A DNA stretch of 64,000 bases from Paralichthys olivaceus (GCF_024713975.1 NC_091113.1:12350501-12414500), one strand, 5' to 3'; shown: positions 1 through 11,027, numbered from the stretch's first letter. The notes: generated from the letters alone by a model not told the origin. Numbers and translations are program-made.

Positions 1-1
1 G

Positions 2-3000
2 GAAAAGAGAGCGAGAGAGAGCGAGTCAGGCTGCTGTGTGAGGAACGATCGCTCCGGCTGCCTGCAGACGTTACAGGAAGAGTGTTCGGTCAGCGAAACA
101 CGGAATCAAAATCTGTCTTTGGGGAAATTCTGTTAATGCAAACTTGTATCACAGCATATCAGATAAACTCTCAAAAATAAAAGATGCACAACATGTAACA
201 GTCCAATAATAGAACTCATTGAACTTCATCAGTTCTTGTTGCTGCATTAACCTGAAGGAGCCACTGCACAAAGTGACGTGTTCAGTTAACTGTTTATAAT
301 CTTTTAAACATGCTTCTGTCCGTGTTCTACTGCAGAGCACCCTGGCAGTGTGGGTGAAGTGGCCTCAGCACCCCAGTGCTCCCTATCTGAATGGTGAGCT
401 TCGCCAGCATGGTGCAGTCTGCCATCAGGACCCCAGGTGATTTAAAAACACTCTCTGTTTGTGTGATCATATAATGATCTTATACAACAGGTTGTCATTA
501 GTACTCAGTGTTTTGACTCAGTCGATCTGTTAGAAAACAGAATTATTCACTGTCTTTTATTTCGTAGAATTTGTCTGGAGCCAGCCTCAGTTTCACCTCA
601 TGAGTGGCCTGATGACATCACCAAGTGGCCAGTGAGTGCAATTACATTCATGAATGAATAAGAGAATGTGTGGTGATAAAATCAGATTCTTTTTATATTA
701 TATATATATAACAACTAAGGTTGGTGAAAAGCCTGAGATAACATGTGAGTATCCAGTTTAACCTTAAATGTGAGAGGCTGCATTCTCCACTGGCTACAGG
801 TGGGACAGGGATGACAGGCTAATGTCCAATAATCCAGTCAATCCATGTCCTCTCCCTGAATCTAATTCTGACATTATTTTAAATATAAGGAATTGAAAGA
901 ACATTCTGATTCTACACTTTTCCTGTGGTTACGATCTGTAGGTTTGCACGAGGTACAACTCCGGGAATCACACCAACCTCCCCCACATAGACTGCACCAT
1001 CACAGGCCGGCCGTGCTGCATCGGAACCAAAGGACGGTACGGATCAATGTCCCTGTGACTCTGAGCCATCATCACTGATCTGTTTGCATATATACCACAA
1101 TCTTCTACCTCTACTTTGGCTACTTGCATGATTAAATATCACATGATGTGTTCTCACCTCTCTCAATGAAATCTGAATTAAATTTTTTCTATGAAGCTAA
1201 TGAGGTGTTGTGTTGTAGGTGTGAAATCACTTCCAGAGAGTATTGTGACTTTATGCACGGCTACTTCCATGGAGAGGCTACTCTCTGCTCACAGGTGGGA
1301 CAAACAAATTACAGTAGAAATTATAAATATATTTATAACCTTTTTTTTTTTACTCTAACACACTTTGTCAACATTTTAATATTCTTGCTAATTCCGGTCA
1401 GTTTTTCGGAGGGTATCTCTGATGAATAGATCCATGTAAAACAGTCCTGCTCCAGCTGAAGCTTGGACTCACGACCTCGGCTTTGCTCCGCAGGTCATTT
1501 TCTTATGTGCTGACTGCGTGCACCGCTGCAGCCAGTTACTGTGCTGTGAATTTCAGGACTTTAGACTTTATTCAACACTTTCATTTTCCTCCACAGGGTG
1601 GCAGTGAATATCCACCTCTGACTTTCCCCTGACTCTCTCCTTCTCCTCCAGGTGGCCTGCATGGATGATGTGTGTGGTTTGCTGCCTTTTCTCAACCCAG
1701 AGATCCCAGACCAGTTTTCCAGACTCTGGCTGTCTCTCTTTCTTCATGCAGGGTGACTGAATCCATCCCTTTTTTTGTCCATCTCAGAATAAACCCCAGC
1801 ATATATGAAAAATAGAACATTTGTTGAAACTGTGAAATAGTGGCACCTGTCTTCTGCCATTCTCTCTGTCTATTGTACCTCAGCTGTGCTCTCGATAAAG
1901 GCAAAAAGCCCCCAAAATAGAGAAAGAATAAGAAATATCAATTGTTGGGGTCAACGTCAAAAGTAAGTTGCTGACTGTTTGTCTGTGTGTATCTGCAGCA
2001 TCCTGCACTGCCTGGTGTCAGTGTTGTTCCAGATGACGGTGCTGAGGGACATAGAGAAGCTGGCTGGCTGGCTGAGAATCTCCATCATCTACATGCTCAG
2101 TGGCATCACTGGAAACTTGGCCTCAGCCATCTTTCTGCCTTACAGAGCAGAGGTACAGTGTCACCGTCAAAACAAAACTGTATAAGCTACTGCAACTTCT
2201 GGTGTAGTTTTCAATATTAAACTAATGGCACTCAGAAGAGCACATACTGTCGCCAAGCCCCAACAGTCCCCTTATGAAACCACGTTAAAACTCACTAGAT
2301 CCAGATTTGTATTTGTATCTGCACCAATGAATATTAGTCTCCTAAACATGTCTGATATTTTTATCTGAGAAATCTAAAAAGAGCCCTGCAATATTAAAGA
2401 AAGTGAAAGCCACACCTAAATTTACCGTCCAGAAATCCTGCTTAATAATGGACAAACACAGACGAAAAAACAGAACCTGGTTTAATTTGAATAAAATATT
2501 AAAAGATAGCGCAGTTGAGGGGGTTTTAAAGTGCAGTCCATGATGGTGCAAGTAGTTTTACTGGGAGCAGACCTGTTTGCTGCAGGAATACATCTCCTTT
2601 ACACACTTAAGGTGAATCAGACTGTGGCTGAGGTGGAAGCTGCCCAGTGCTGTGACAATGTCCTCCACTGGGACAAGTGTGTGTACTGCTTTATCAGTCC
2701 CTTCCTGACAGTTGAAATGCTGCTAAGAAGTGCGTCACGAACAGGATTCGAACCTGTGCGGGGAAACCCCATTGGATTTCGAGTCCAACGCCTTAACCTC
2801 TCGGCCACCGTGACATATATACTGTAATCTGTAATAAACACATCTCGACCTAGACAGTTATGATGGGTAGAGTCTGTATATGCACTAAGTGGTACAGGAT
2901 GATCACATGGTATGAGCTGAATGAATAAAAAAAGATGTTAGTCAGTGGGTCTGTGTGTTCATTTACATCAGCCTCTCGATTACAAACTTACTGGGATGCT

Positions 3001-3970
3001 TGTAATACAAACATTTGGAAAACCTTTATTTGTACATATTCATATGTGGAAGCTCCGCGTGTGTTCACTTTCCTTCCAATATTGCCACTCACATCTAAAG
3101 AACTTAAACGTCCCTCCTCTCACTGGCACATGTCCAGGCTGGTACTGCTGATCAGTCTCTTCCTTGAAATGCTGCAGATTCATAGAAGATGCTGATGCTG
3201 TCTAAAGATGTGCGTCACGAACAGGATTCGAACCTGTGCGGGGAAACCCCATTGGATTTCGAGTCCAACGCCTTAACCTCTCGGCCACCGTGACATATAT
3301 CTTTCTGCTAATCTTGGGTTAAGACTTTAAAACTTAACATTTAAACAGAACACCAGAGGTCTGGGGTCAGGGACTTGTGTACCTGATGACCTGAGTGACA
3401 TTGAACACAGATTTCATTTAGTGGATCTGTGTAACATCTCTGTCTCCCCTGTGTTCACCTCAGGTGGGTCCGGCAGGCAGCCAGTTCGGTATCCTGGCCT
3501 GTCTGTTCGTGGAGCTGTTTCAGAGCTGGCAGATCCTCGAGCGACCCTGGTGGGCGTTCGCCAAGCTGTTGGCCATCTCAGTCTTCTTCTTCTCCTTCGG
3601 TTTGCTGCCTTGGATCGACAACTTTGCGCACATCTGCGGCTTCATATCGGGATTCTTCCTGTCCTTTGCCTTCCTGCCATACATCAGGTAGGTGAAGAAA
3701 AGGGAAAAACTGCAGTAACTTGCTCTTTCACCTTCATTATGTGATGAATATTGCTCTGTGGTTTATTTTTTCAGTTTTGGGCCTTCTGACATGTACCGCA
3801 AGCGAGTCCAGATCTGCATCTTCCTGCTGGTCTTCCTCGCCCTGCTCGCCGCCTTGGCCGTTCTCTTCTACGTCTACCCCATGAAGTGTGACTGGTGCGA
3901 GTACCTCACCTGCATCCCCATCACTGACAAGTTCTGTGAGAAGTATGACCTGAACGCCCACCTCCTCTGA
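2..3970 (+). CDS. rhbdf1: Inactive rhomboid protein 1 (iRhom1), 3' part of gene, nine exons
   Basis: Partial gene; the 5' exons are off the left edge. Coding exons: 2-88, 336-436, 568-631, 942-1036, 1219-1294, 1652-1752, 1999-2152, 3464-3687, 3775-3970 (TGA 3968-3970). All junctions are GT-AG and the phases join into one 365-residue open frame. The first six exons encode the cysteine-rich luminal iRhom homology domain (motifs [43 protein letters not shown]). From 1652 on come membrane helices 2-7. Exon 8 has VGPAGSQFG, so GPAG replaces the GxSG motif of active rhomboid proteases and there is no catalytic serine; AHICGFISG in helix 6 is kept. Known of the family: iRhoms are ER/Golgi/surface pseudoproteases that traffic and regulate ADAM17. 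The C-terminus ([20 protein letters not shown]) fits RHBDF1 better than RHBDF2 as I recall them. The a/b copy is not decided from sequence; rhbdf1a is likely given adjacent foxj1. Confidence 0.96.
1448..1532 (-). pseudogene. Decayed tRNA-Ile(UAU) copy, antisense in rhbdf1 intron 5
   Basis: Read on the - strand this segment follows the intact tRNA-Ile(UAU) genes at 5069 and 6408 from end to end. The acceptor 3' strand CTGGAGCA, a T-arm-like segment, the anticodon-intron region (caggtcattttcttat on the + strand) and a damaged D-arm are all recognisable. Many substitutions break the stems and no 5' acceptor partner is left, so it is a relic. It lies in the intron between exons 1219-1294 and 1652-1752. 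Confidence 0.7.
2733..2814 (-). tRNA. tRNA-Ser(CGA), copy 1, antisense in rhbdf1 intron 7
   Basis: An 82-nt cloverleaf on the - strand: acceptor GTCACGG pairs with TCGTGAC (discriminator G), the A box runs TGGCCGAGAGG, the anticodon loop CTCGAAA gives anticodon CGA (reads UCG), a long type II variable arm has GGGG/CCCC pairing, and the B box is GGTTCGAATCC. It has no intron and no encoded CCA. No run of four T follows within about 50 nt; only TTCTT directly downstream, a possible non-canonical Pol III stop. It is identical over its whole length to the copy at 3213-3294. Confidence 0.95.
3213..3294 (-). tRNA. tRNA-Ser(CGA), copy 2, antisense in rhbdf1 intron 7
   Basis: Same 82-nt sequence as the copy at 2733-2814, with the same class II fold, anticodon CGA and A/B boxes. 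It lies 480 bp away in the same intron (2153-3463). The 3' flank has TCTTT but no T4 run. The immediate 5' flank (atatat on the + strand) and part of the 3' flank are shared with copy 1, which points to local duplication. Confidence 0.95.
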
Positions 3971-4762
3971 ACGACACGCTTGGTTTGCTACAGCAACCTG
4001 TGACAGAGCAGGAACATTTCTCCTGGAATAACAACCATCATTTCAGGATTCTATGTGGAGGTATGAATTCTAAACGTATTTGTTGCACAGTTTCGACAAC
4101 AGATCCACCAATAATAAGACCTATGCATGAAAGCCTGACTTCAAATATTCATGTACATGGGAGCAAAACACGACTGAAAAGGTGTAACGGTTGATTAATG
4201 TGTGACTGTTCTCTAGCTGGGCTAATCACTGACCAGTCACACATGGAGGGGGGGGGTATACAGGCCACTATTCCTTGCCAAATAATTTACCTCTCTTCTT
4301 ACGGGACTCAACAGCACCCCTCAGTGGCCAAAAGGAACCTCACACCCTGCCATGGCTGCAGAGGAGGAGTTGAGGTACTCCAACTTTGTACTTTTTTTTT
4401 TTTTATTGTCCTAACAGTTTAATCCATTTATTGGATTTTTCTTTGAGACTCTGAATGTGCCTTATTGACACACAACCACACTCATACACACATGTTGTTT
4501 TGTGCCATGTGTCAGTTTGTGTCAGCGGTTTCTGGCATTACAGGTCGGACTAATTTAGCTCTGTCGAACCAGTTTTTAACAATCAAGACAAAATCATGTA
4601 TAATATGTGTTTACACAGCCCTTAATGCACTTCTGTCACAGATGGATTGTTTTTTATATTCACCCTGTGTCTCAAAAGCCAGTGCAGAGGTGAATCTTTC
4701 TTTTCTTTTATTGAAAGTGGTTGCGTTTTAGCTACCTGACAATAAAGACAACAAGACACAGA
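3971..4762 (+). other. rhbdf1: rhbdf1 3' UTR with polyadenylation signal
   Basis: Non-coding sequence follows the rhbdf1 stop. An AATAAA hexamer lies at 4741-4746, followed by a CA-rich stretch and then a T-rich run near 4770-4780, as expected of a cleavage site at about 4760. A T tract is at 4391-4403. The end point is inferred from the signal, not from transcript data. Confidence 0.7.
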
Positions 4763-4819
4763 CTTTGGCTCTTTTTTCTGTTTGTGTGTTATCTATATGT
4801 GGAGAAAATTAAACCACAC

Positions 4820-4915
4820 TGCTCCAGGTGATGCTTGAGTTCACAACCTCAGCATCACTGTGCAGGTTATTGTATATTACCATTACAACCCACTGCCTGA
4901 CTGTCTCACTGGAGC
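4820..4915 (-). pseudogene. Decayed tRNA-Ile(UAU) copy downstream of rhbdf1
   Basis: About 96 bp on the - strand aligns with the intact tRNA-Ile(UAU) gene plus intron. Both acceptor strands survive (GCTCCAG and CTGGAGCA as read on the - strand), as do T-arm and intron remnants, but the anticodon region is scrambled (tgtatattacca on the + strand) and the D-arm is damaged. It begins about 60 bp past the rhbdf1 cleavage site. Confidence 0.7.
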
Positions 4916-5068
4916 CCGTAAACCACTCACTACACCAGTTATTTATTTTAATCAATATATTTCGTTAAAATCTAAAATAAAGAACCAAAATGAAATGAAT
5001 TAGTTTTGTGTGGTTGAACTATATTTAATGTTAACGCCATGTTCAGTGTCTATATTGTCTTCAGAAAA

Positions 5069-5162
5069 GCTCCAGTGGCGCAATCGGTCAGCGCGCGGTA
5101 CTTATAAGACAGTGACCTGCAGAGTGATGCCGAGGTTGTGAGTTCGACCCTCACCTGGAGCA
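5069..5162 (+). tRNA. tRNA-Ile(UAU) with 20-nt intron, copy 1
   Basis: A 94-nt gene. Acceptor GCTCCAG pairs with CTGGAGC, discriminator A. The D-arm is GCGC/GCGC, the anticodon stem CGGTA/TGCCG, and the anticodon is TAT. A 20-nt intron at 5107-5126 follows A37, the usual place for tRNA introns. The B box is AGTTCGACCCT. A T5 terminator begins at 5168. The mature RNA would be 74 nt and decode AUA. Introns are a known feature of vertebrate tRNA-Ile(UAU). Confidence 0.95.
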
Positions 5163-5536
5163 GTGAGTTTTTATCATAATGGTCAGGGACTGTGGAAATA
5201 ACCCACTCTGACTGATTCATGACAAGACACATCCATTATCTGCTCTGTAGCACTGACCTTAGCTTTCATCCAGCAGCTTCCAATGTGTTTTCAAAAGAAC
5301 AGGCGATCTACTGTTCTTTGTACACATCACACTTTAAAATAATCAGGTCATTTACACTTTAGGAACTTTTTTAAGTGTTGCACAGAGTTTCTTGAAGACA
5401 AATTCCTAATAAACCCTCCTGTTTCTTCCATAGCAACTACCTGGATTCTCCTTCTGATGTTTTCTTTACTTGTGAGCAACTATAAGACTTTTCACTGAAT
5501 TTATCAGTCTGAAAGTTTTTTTTTGGGAGGGGGTGC

Positions 5537-5550
5537 CCACTAGATGGCAG
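5537..5550 (+). promoter_or_regulatory. CTCF-like motif between the two tRNA-Ile genes
   Basis: CCACTAGATGGCAG fits the CTCF core CCASYAGRKGGCAG at every position. It lies between the tRNA-Ile genes and downstream of rhbdf1. A single motif match is only a candidate; occupancy is not shown. Confidence 0.4.
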
Positions 5551-5777
5551 GACAGGACCTATAACTTACAATAGTACATCAGGGTTGCAGCTCAGGGTAT
5601 ATAGCTGCAATAAAAACAACATCCTGGTGTTGTTCTTGTGTTGTTCTGTGGGATTTGAATGTCATTAATTCAAGCAGGAGGTTTATTAGCGTGCAGAACT
5701 CTTATTGATGCCCCTGATGCTCCCTGTGTGCTGTACCACTGGGTTTGTTCATCCTGCCGCTCCCCCTCCTCTGAGTG

Positions 5778-5806
5778 CACACACACACACACACACACAC
5801 ACACAC
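5778..5806. repeat. (CA)n microsatellite
   Basis: About 14 CA units, uninterrupted. Confidence 0.95.
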
Positions 5807-6214
5807 CACCCTGAATTCATTATGTCTTGTCTGTAATTGAGACTAAATAAGTGTGTACTCATGTTAGAGAGGAGCTCTGAGAGGCTGAACAGCACTCATC
5901 TGCATACCAAATACAACAGTAAAACTTCTGTTTGCACTTAGTGCTGCATTAACTTGAATTTGATTTAGTAATTATATATAATGTATCCCCCAAAGTCCAT
6001 ACTGTTAAAATACAATCAGCAAAATGAAATGTATATAGGCTATAAGGCTTGAAAGGTAATTCCCATATAGAGCTTCTACAAGTGGTCCAATTGTTGTCGA
6101 TTGTCAAACTATGTGACATTTGTGGTCGTCTGTTTATTTGGGGGGCACTTAGTATTTCTGCACAACTTTTTTTCACTGATGTTTTTGGGAAATTTCCAAT
6201 TGAAGAAAATCTGA

Positions 6215-6320
6215 GTAAACACGTAGGAGGTGGGACTTATGACCTTTACTGCAGCCAGCCACCAGGTGGCGATCGAGACCCTTTGGCTTCACTTTTGAGG
6301 AGCAGTCACATCATGTATTT
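6215..6320 (+). repeat. Fish interspersed repeat fragment with a CTCF-like core
   Basis: The stretch from about 6215 (tgggacttatgacctttact) to the region around cttcacttttgaggagc matches a short repeat that I recognise as common in teleost genomes. It contains CCACCAGGTGGC at 6259-6270, a full match to the CTCF core consensus on the same strand as the motif at 5537. The family name is not assigned. Confidence 0.45.
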
Positions 6321-6407
6321 TTACATAACACAGAGGTTCTTAATCAACTAGTTAATTTGTTTTGTTTTTTCAGCCTTAGTCTCGAACCTTTTGAAATGCA
6401 TACACAG

Positions 6408-6501
6408 GCTCCAGTGGCGCAATCGGTCAGCGCGCAGTACTTATAAGACAGTGACCTGCAGAGTGATGCTGAGGTTGTGAGTTCGACCCTCACCTGGAGC
6501 A
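6408..6501 (+). tRNA. tRNA-Ile(UAU) with 20-nt intron, copy 2
   Basis: A 94-nt copy of the gene at 5069, with the same 20-nt intron (6446-6465), the same A and B boxes, and a T4 terminator at about 6508. It differs at two positions in the anticodon stem, CAGTA/TGCTG against CGGTA/TGCCG. These two changes face each other and convert a G-C pair into A-T, so the fold is kept and the gene is probably functional. The downstream flank also shares short blocks with copy 1 (ctgat...acaagaca). Confidence 0.94.
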
Positions 6502-6772
6502 GTATGGTTTTACCCTGGCGGTGGTTGGGCAGTGACTGATCACAAGACATTTTCAGTCCTTCACTTCAGTCAGTAGCTACCTTGATTAAAGATACAGCAT
6601 ATTGTTAAACCTTCAAACTATAACTATAATAACTTTGCACTGTCCATAATAATGTTTCACAGGCACAATTCACTGAAGACGCCACCGACTGAGTTCATGA
6701 CTTGTTTTGCTCATCAAAAAAGCAAAACATTTCACTTTCCTTCTCCTTCCATGTTAAATGTATATTTGTCAG

Positions 6773-6829
6773 GCTCCAGTGGTGCTCTCAGTGGCCTGCA
6801 GAGTGATGCCGTGGTTGTGTGTTCAGGGC
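6773..6829 (+). pseudogene. Truncated tRNA-Ile(UAU) fragment
   Basis: It begins GCTCCAGTGG like the two intact copies upstream, then jumps to the intron/anticodon 3' side (agtggcctgcagagtgatgccg) and ends in a broken T-arm. The D-arm, anticodon and 3' acceptor are lost. It is a deletion-derived remnant, 272 bp past copy 2. Confidence 0.75.
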
Positions 6830-7490
6830 AATGTTATAACAGTAGCAGGAGACAATGGAAATATCTGCCTTTGTATTGGCGCATCCTGCTACATTCAACC
6901 TTGTCATTTGGTGCTGGCTAACTACTCTACAGGTAGAAATGATATTTACTGTGAGAGTCAATTGAAACAGTAAAACTGTAATCATGTGACTCCTTTCACA
7001 TTGAGGCTTTGTCAATTTATTTATTTTATATTATAAAAATATCTATTGTACTAGCTTTAAGGGAGATTTAGATCTAGATCTTCATGGTTACATATATAGG
7101 ACTATGTTGGTTGCTGCTCTCCGCCCCTTTTCCCGCTTTTGTCATAAAAGCTGGCGGAGCAGCGAATACTGACAAAATAATGACCCTGCCAACTCACCGA
7201 TCCTGGAAAATCATCTCGGGACTCGTCTTATTCTGTCATCTAGTGGGTGCTTGGCCTAATAGAGGCAGCACCAAGAGCCATTAGACCCCCTCCCCCCACT
7301 CACTGCCACCCCCATCCCCTGCAGACTCCTCATAGGAAATTATCTCTCCCCTCTCCTCTCACCCCCCTCGCCCACTTGTCTTCTCCCTTCCCTACTCCAA
7401 TCCACCTCCACCCCGTCACGTCTTCCTACTCCCTCGCCCCCTGTCCATTTCATGCCTCCCTATTTCCATCACTCATTCATCATTTGGTTT

Positions 7491-7502
7491 CCCCCCCCCC
7501 CC
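7491..7502. repeat. Poly-C run in a pyrimidine-rich tract
   Basis: Twelve C in a row, inside a C/T-rich segment at about 7285-7510 made of irregular CCCCT/CCATCC motifs. Confidence 0.9.
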
Positions 7503-7670
7503 ACACGCCTCTCCATCATGGCTTCTATAGAGATGGAAATGTGTCATGAAGAGGATGGTATCTACGAGCCATTGATCAGCATCAAACGAGACACACTTAG
7601 ATACCACACAGTCCTCCTCAACTCATCACGTCTTTTAATTGATGGTTGAAAATTAAACAGTTCAGAAAAA

Positions 7671-7709
<39 letters not shown>

Positions 7710-7710
7710 T
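7671..7710. repeat. (GATA)10 microsatellite
   Basis: Ten uninterrupted 4-bp ATAG/GATA units. Confidence 0.95.
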
Positions 7711-7854
7711 GTGTTGTGTCTGCCTCGAAAGGCGACCCTGAAATGGGACCCTGACAGCTGGCCAACAGGTGGTCACTGACAGACCCTCTCTCTTCATTGT
7801 GCTTGGAACAACCAAGACACACACACACCTGATGGCCTGGGTGCTGAGTCTGAG

Positions 7855-7982
<128 letters not shown>

Positions 7983-8093
7983 CAGTCCTAGCACACACCT
8001 GTCTGATGATCCCTCCTATGGCAGAGTTGATGGAGAGTAATGTTATAGGTCTCTCCCCATAAAAAAAACACACGGTCCTATATGCCACCTGGA

Positions 8094-8095
<2 letters not shown>

Positions 8096-8135
<40 letters not shown>
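8096..8135. repeat. (GT)20 microsatellite
   Basis: Uninterrupted GT units, about 110 bp from the longer GT tract. Confidence 0.95.
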
Positions 8136-8136
<1 letters not shown>

Positions 8137-9437
8137 GCAAGTGTTTAAGTCCAATTATATAATTTTTTATCATCTTATTAAATTAACAGTTAAATAGATT
8201 TATTATAAAACAGTAGTTGGTAACAGTTTAACTTCAAAGTCCTCTAGTCACTTTAAATACTGCCACTCATTCATCCAGACCGTGACATGCAATCAAATAT
8301 TCAATAGATTAATGATAAACAAATGGCACTGGATGACGTGACAGTGAGCTGAGGTCATGATGTCCCGTCTGGGCCAGCCTGGGTTCCAGTAGCTTCTGTA
8401 ACTGACTGTAATCTTTTGTATTTCTTCCATTGGTCTTTCTGTAAAAATAAAGTATGTTTCTGGGGTTTACTGTCATTTTAATTTTGCATGGTCAAAAGCA
8501 CATGGCGTTAAGTCCATTCAGAGTATGTCCGAATGATTTTAGTTTGTTTAACAGCAGGAAAAAAAGTCACCGTGTCAAGCACATGGTTCAACAGGGATGT
8601 AAGTAGTCTCTTAATTAGATGTGGCTTTGTTTTTTGTGTAACCTGCAATAATCCAATCAGCGTGTGAGCTCATTCCCTTCAAAATCCAGGCTTGCTGAGC
8701 TTGCACCTTTGTTTTGAATGGTAGTAAGAAAGAACGTTTCTATGAAGATGGAACATGTATTTCTGCTTGTCCAGACTCAAACGCAGCCCCGGAGTCTCAC
8801 AACTAAAATGGGGCCAGCAGTGTTTAAAAAGGCTTATAACTAATATGACCAATCGATCACAAACACTTTTACATTTATCAGTAATGACAAGCTCTGTTAC
8901 ATGCTTGAACATCACCCATTAGTTATTGAAACCGGGATAATAATTACTTTGCATGTTTTTTTGTGTTTGGACCTTTCTAACCATGTTTCTACATCACTAG
9001 ATCATTAAAGTCCCTTCTTGTTCCTGGAAATTCAGTGGCAGTTAATTTGCATTTGCATCCAGTAAGACACCATGAAAGGAAATAATGAGTCTCTGCCTCA
9101 CAACACACAAGTGATCGGTTTTAAAACCCTCGTTTGAGAAATCTGTACGTCTTTGCGGAAGAGGCTTTGGCTGGATGTGCTGGCTTTGTTTGACATCAAG
9201 TACGAATCATTGAAATTGGCATATGCAACATCGCGTTGCAAGGAACTCTAGGGATTGTGTGTCAACAAGGATGAAGCCAGGGGAAATAACTGGATATAGT
9301 ATTGTAATATAGCTTACTTCCTGAGCAACCCCCTCTACACACACGTTGCCCTGTCATCTCCAGAGGACAGTCCTCCTCTTCCTTACCATGTGTCCTCCAG
9401 CCGTCCTGAAGACCTGCTCTTGTTCTCCACTCATTGG

Positions 9438-9439
<2 letters not shown>

Positions 9440-9512
<73 letters not shown>

Positions 9513-9612
9513 CATTAGTGATCACTCTTTCCCTCAATGCCCTCTTAGAATCTCTCTGCTGGTTAGTAATTCTCTCTCTCTCTCTCTCCCTCCCTCCCTC
9601 CCTCCCTCCCTC
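9440..9612. repeat. (CA)36 plus (TC)n and (CCCT)n compound repeat
   Basis: CA units occupy 9440-9511. After 59 bp of ordinary sequence come a (TC) run at 9571-9587 and a CCCT run at 9588-9611, a pure polypyrimidine stretch. Confidence 0.93.
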
Positions 9613-11027
9613 TGTGTATGTAAGTGCATGCAACCTCCCCTCAGTGGGTTACCTCTCTCCGGATCATTCTCATAGCACTGTTAGCTGATATTCGCATAGC
9701 ACACATGGGACACATACAGGACGGAGGAGAAGGAGTGAAGAGATTGTCAAAAAAACAAACAACTAAAAACAGAAGGACTAAAAGAATGAAGGCGCAGCAA
9801 GAAAAGATAGAATGATGTCTGAAAAAATGAAGTGTACGCTTGGTAACCCTCAGGGATCATTGTTAAGTCCCCTAATACTTAGTTTATATACATGATCTTC
9901 CAAAACAGTGCCACAGGTTGGAATCTCAAATGTATGCGTATGAATAAATCATGTCATAGAACTGTGGAGATAAAAGGTGTGTTTTCCAAAATCAACATAC
10001 AGCCCCCTAATTTTAATATTTGTGAACATATTTAGTTACTCTATTTAAAGACCATCGTGTAATAATAGAAGCATATTTATGTTTTAGAGACAAATTTAAA
10101 TATAACTTTAGGAATATATCCGTCAAGCCATTTTGAAGCATGAACTATCTCAATAAAGAACGCAGCAGAAGATTCTCAGCTCACAACAACCCAGAAATCT
10201 CCGGAGCGTTAAGGTGAGGGCTGGTGCAGCATAACCTAGGCAGAATGTACTGTATCAATTCTGTCGTGTTTTTGTTAACAGCGCATCGAAACCAGCGTCG
10301 GCCCTCATCACCAGAAGCTCTCGTTGTATTTCCCAGTTCGTCTTTTAAGTTCCTCAAAGAACTAAGCTCAGGTTGAAATAATTTTACTGCTAGGGTTGAT
10401 TCTTCTAATATAACATTTAGAAATTTACAACCTGAAGATTTTTATGAAAGACTTAAGTCGTCACTAGAAAAACACACAAATCCAATTATATCCTAATCAA
10501 AATTTGAGATTATCCCGATTAAACATTAAGATCTTTCAGTGTGAAGAGAAAGCAAATAATCACAGTCAGTCTAATTTTCCAATATTACACACGTATACTT
10601 TACAGTGATCAGTAGAAAGTGGCTCTTCCACATTTCATTTGTATTGTTCGTAGTGAGAAGCTCTGGTTCCCACTCTTCAGCAATGGGTCAATAAGGATGC
10701 AGAGCGGTGCGGAAGGGGCCATTGTGTCCAGTGTAAGACAAGCAGGACTAATCATTGTACAAGGCAAGTCTGGGCCTGTCTAAAGCCATGAGTGGCCGCC
10801 AGTCAGTCGAGATGGTGCAATGGGCCACGATGACTCAGCAAAGGTGGATGAGAAGGACACGTACACACAGTCAATTTGAGATGACAATTATTGTGCAGCT
10901 TTTGTAATCCAGATTTTGCTTCTTTATTTTAGGTTCATTTAGGTTGACTTTAAAGTTTTATTCACCTGTCATATGAGAAGACACATGACAAGACACACCT
11001 AATGTTCATGACTGTCAAACAAATGTG

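Larger units (their letters stand above)
2672..3304. repeat. Local duplication carrying the two tRNA-Ser genes
   Basis: Beyond the identical tRNAs, the flank at about 2680-2723 (tactgctttatcagtccctt...ttgaaatgctgc) matches about 3138-3176 (tactgctgatcagtctctt...ttgaaatgctgc) with small gaps. The tRNAs are identical while the flanks have diverged, so the duplication is not very recent and the tRNA bodies have been held constant by selection or gene conversion. Confidence 0.65.

Noticed and set aside
2531..2841. Overlapping open frames on both strands in rhbdf1 intron 7
   Set aside because: They read through the tRNA-Ser gene; the RNA fold explains the sequence.
7234..7245. Third CTCF-like motif on the - strand (tcatctagtggg)
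   Set aside because: One mismatch to the core consensus and no supporting context.
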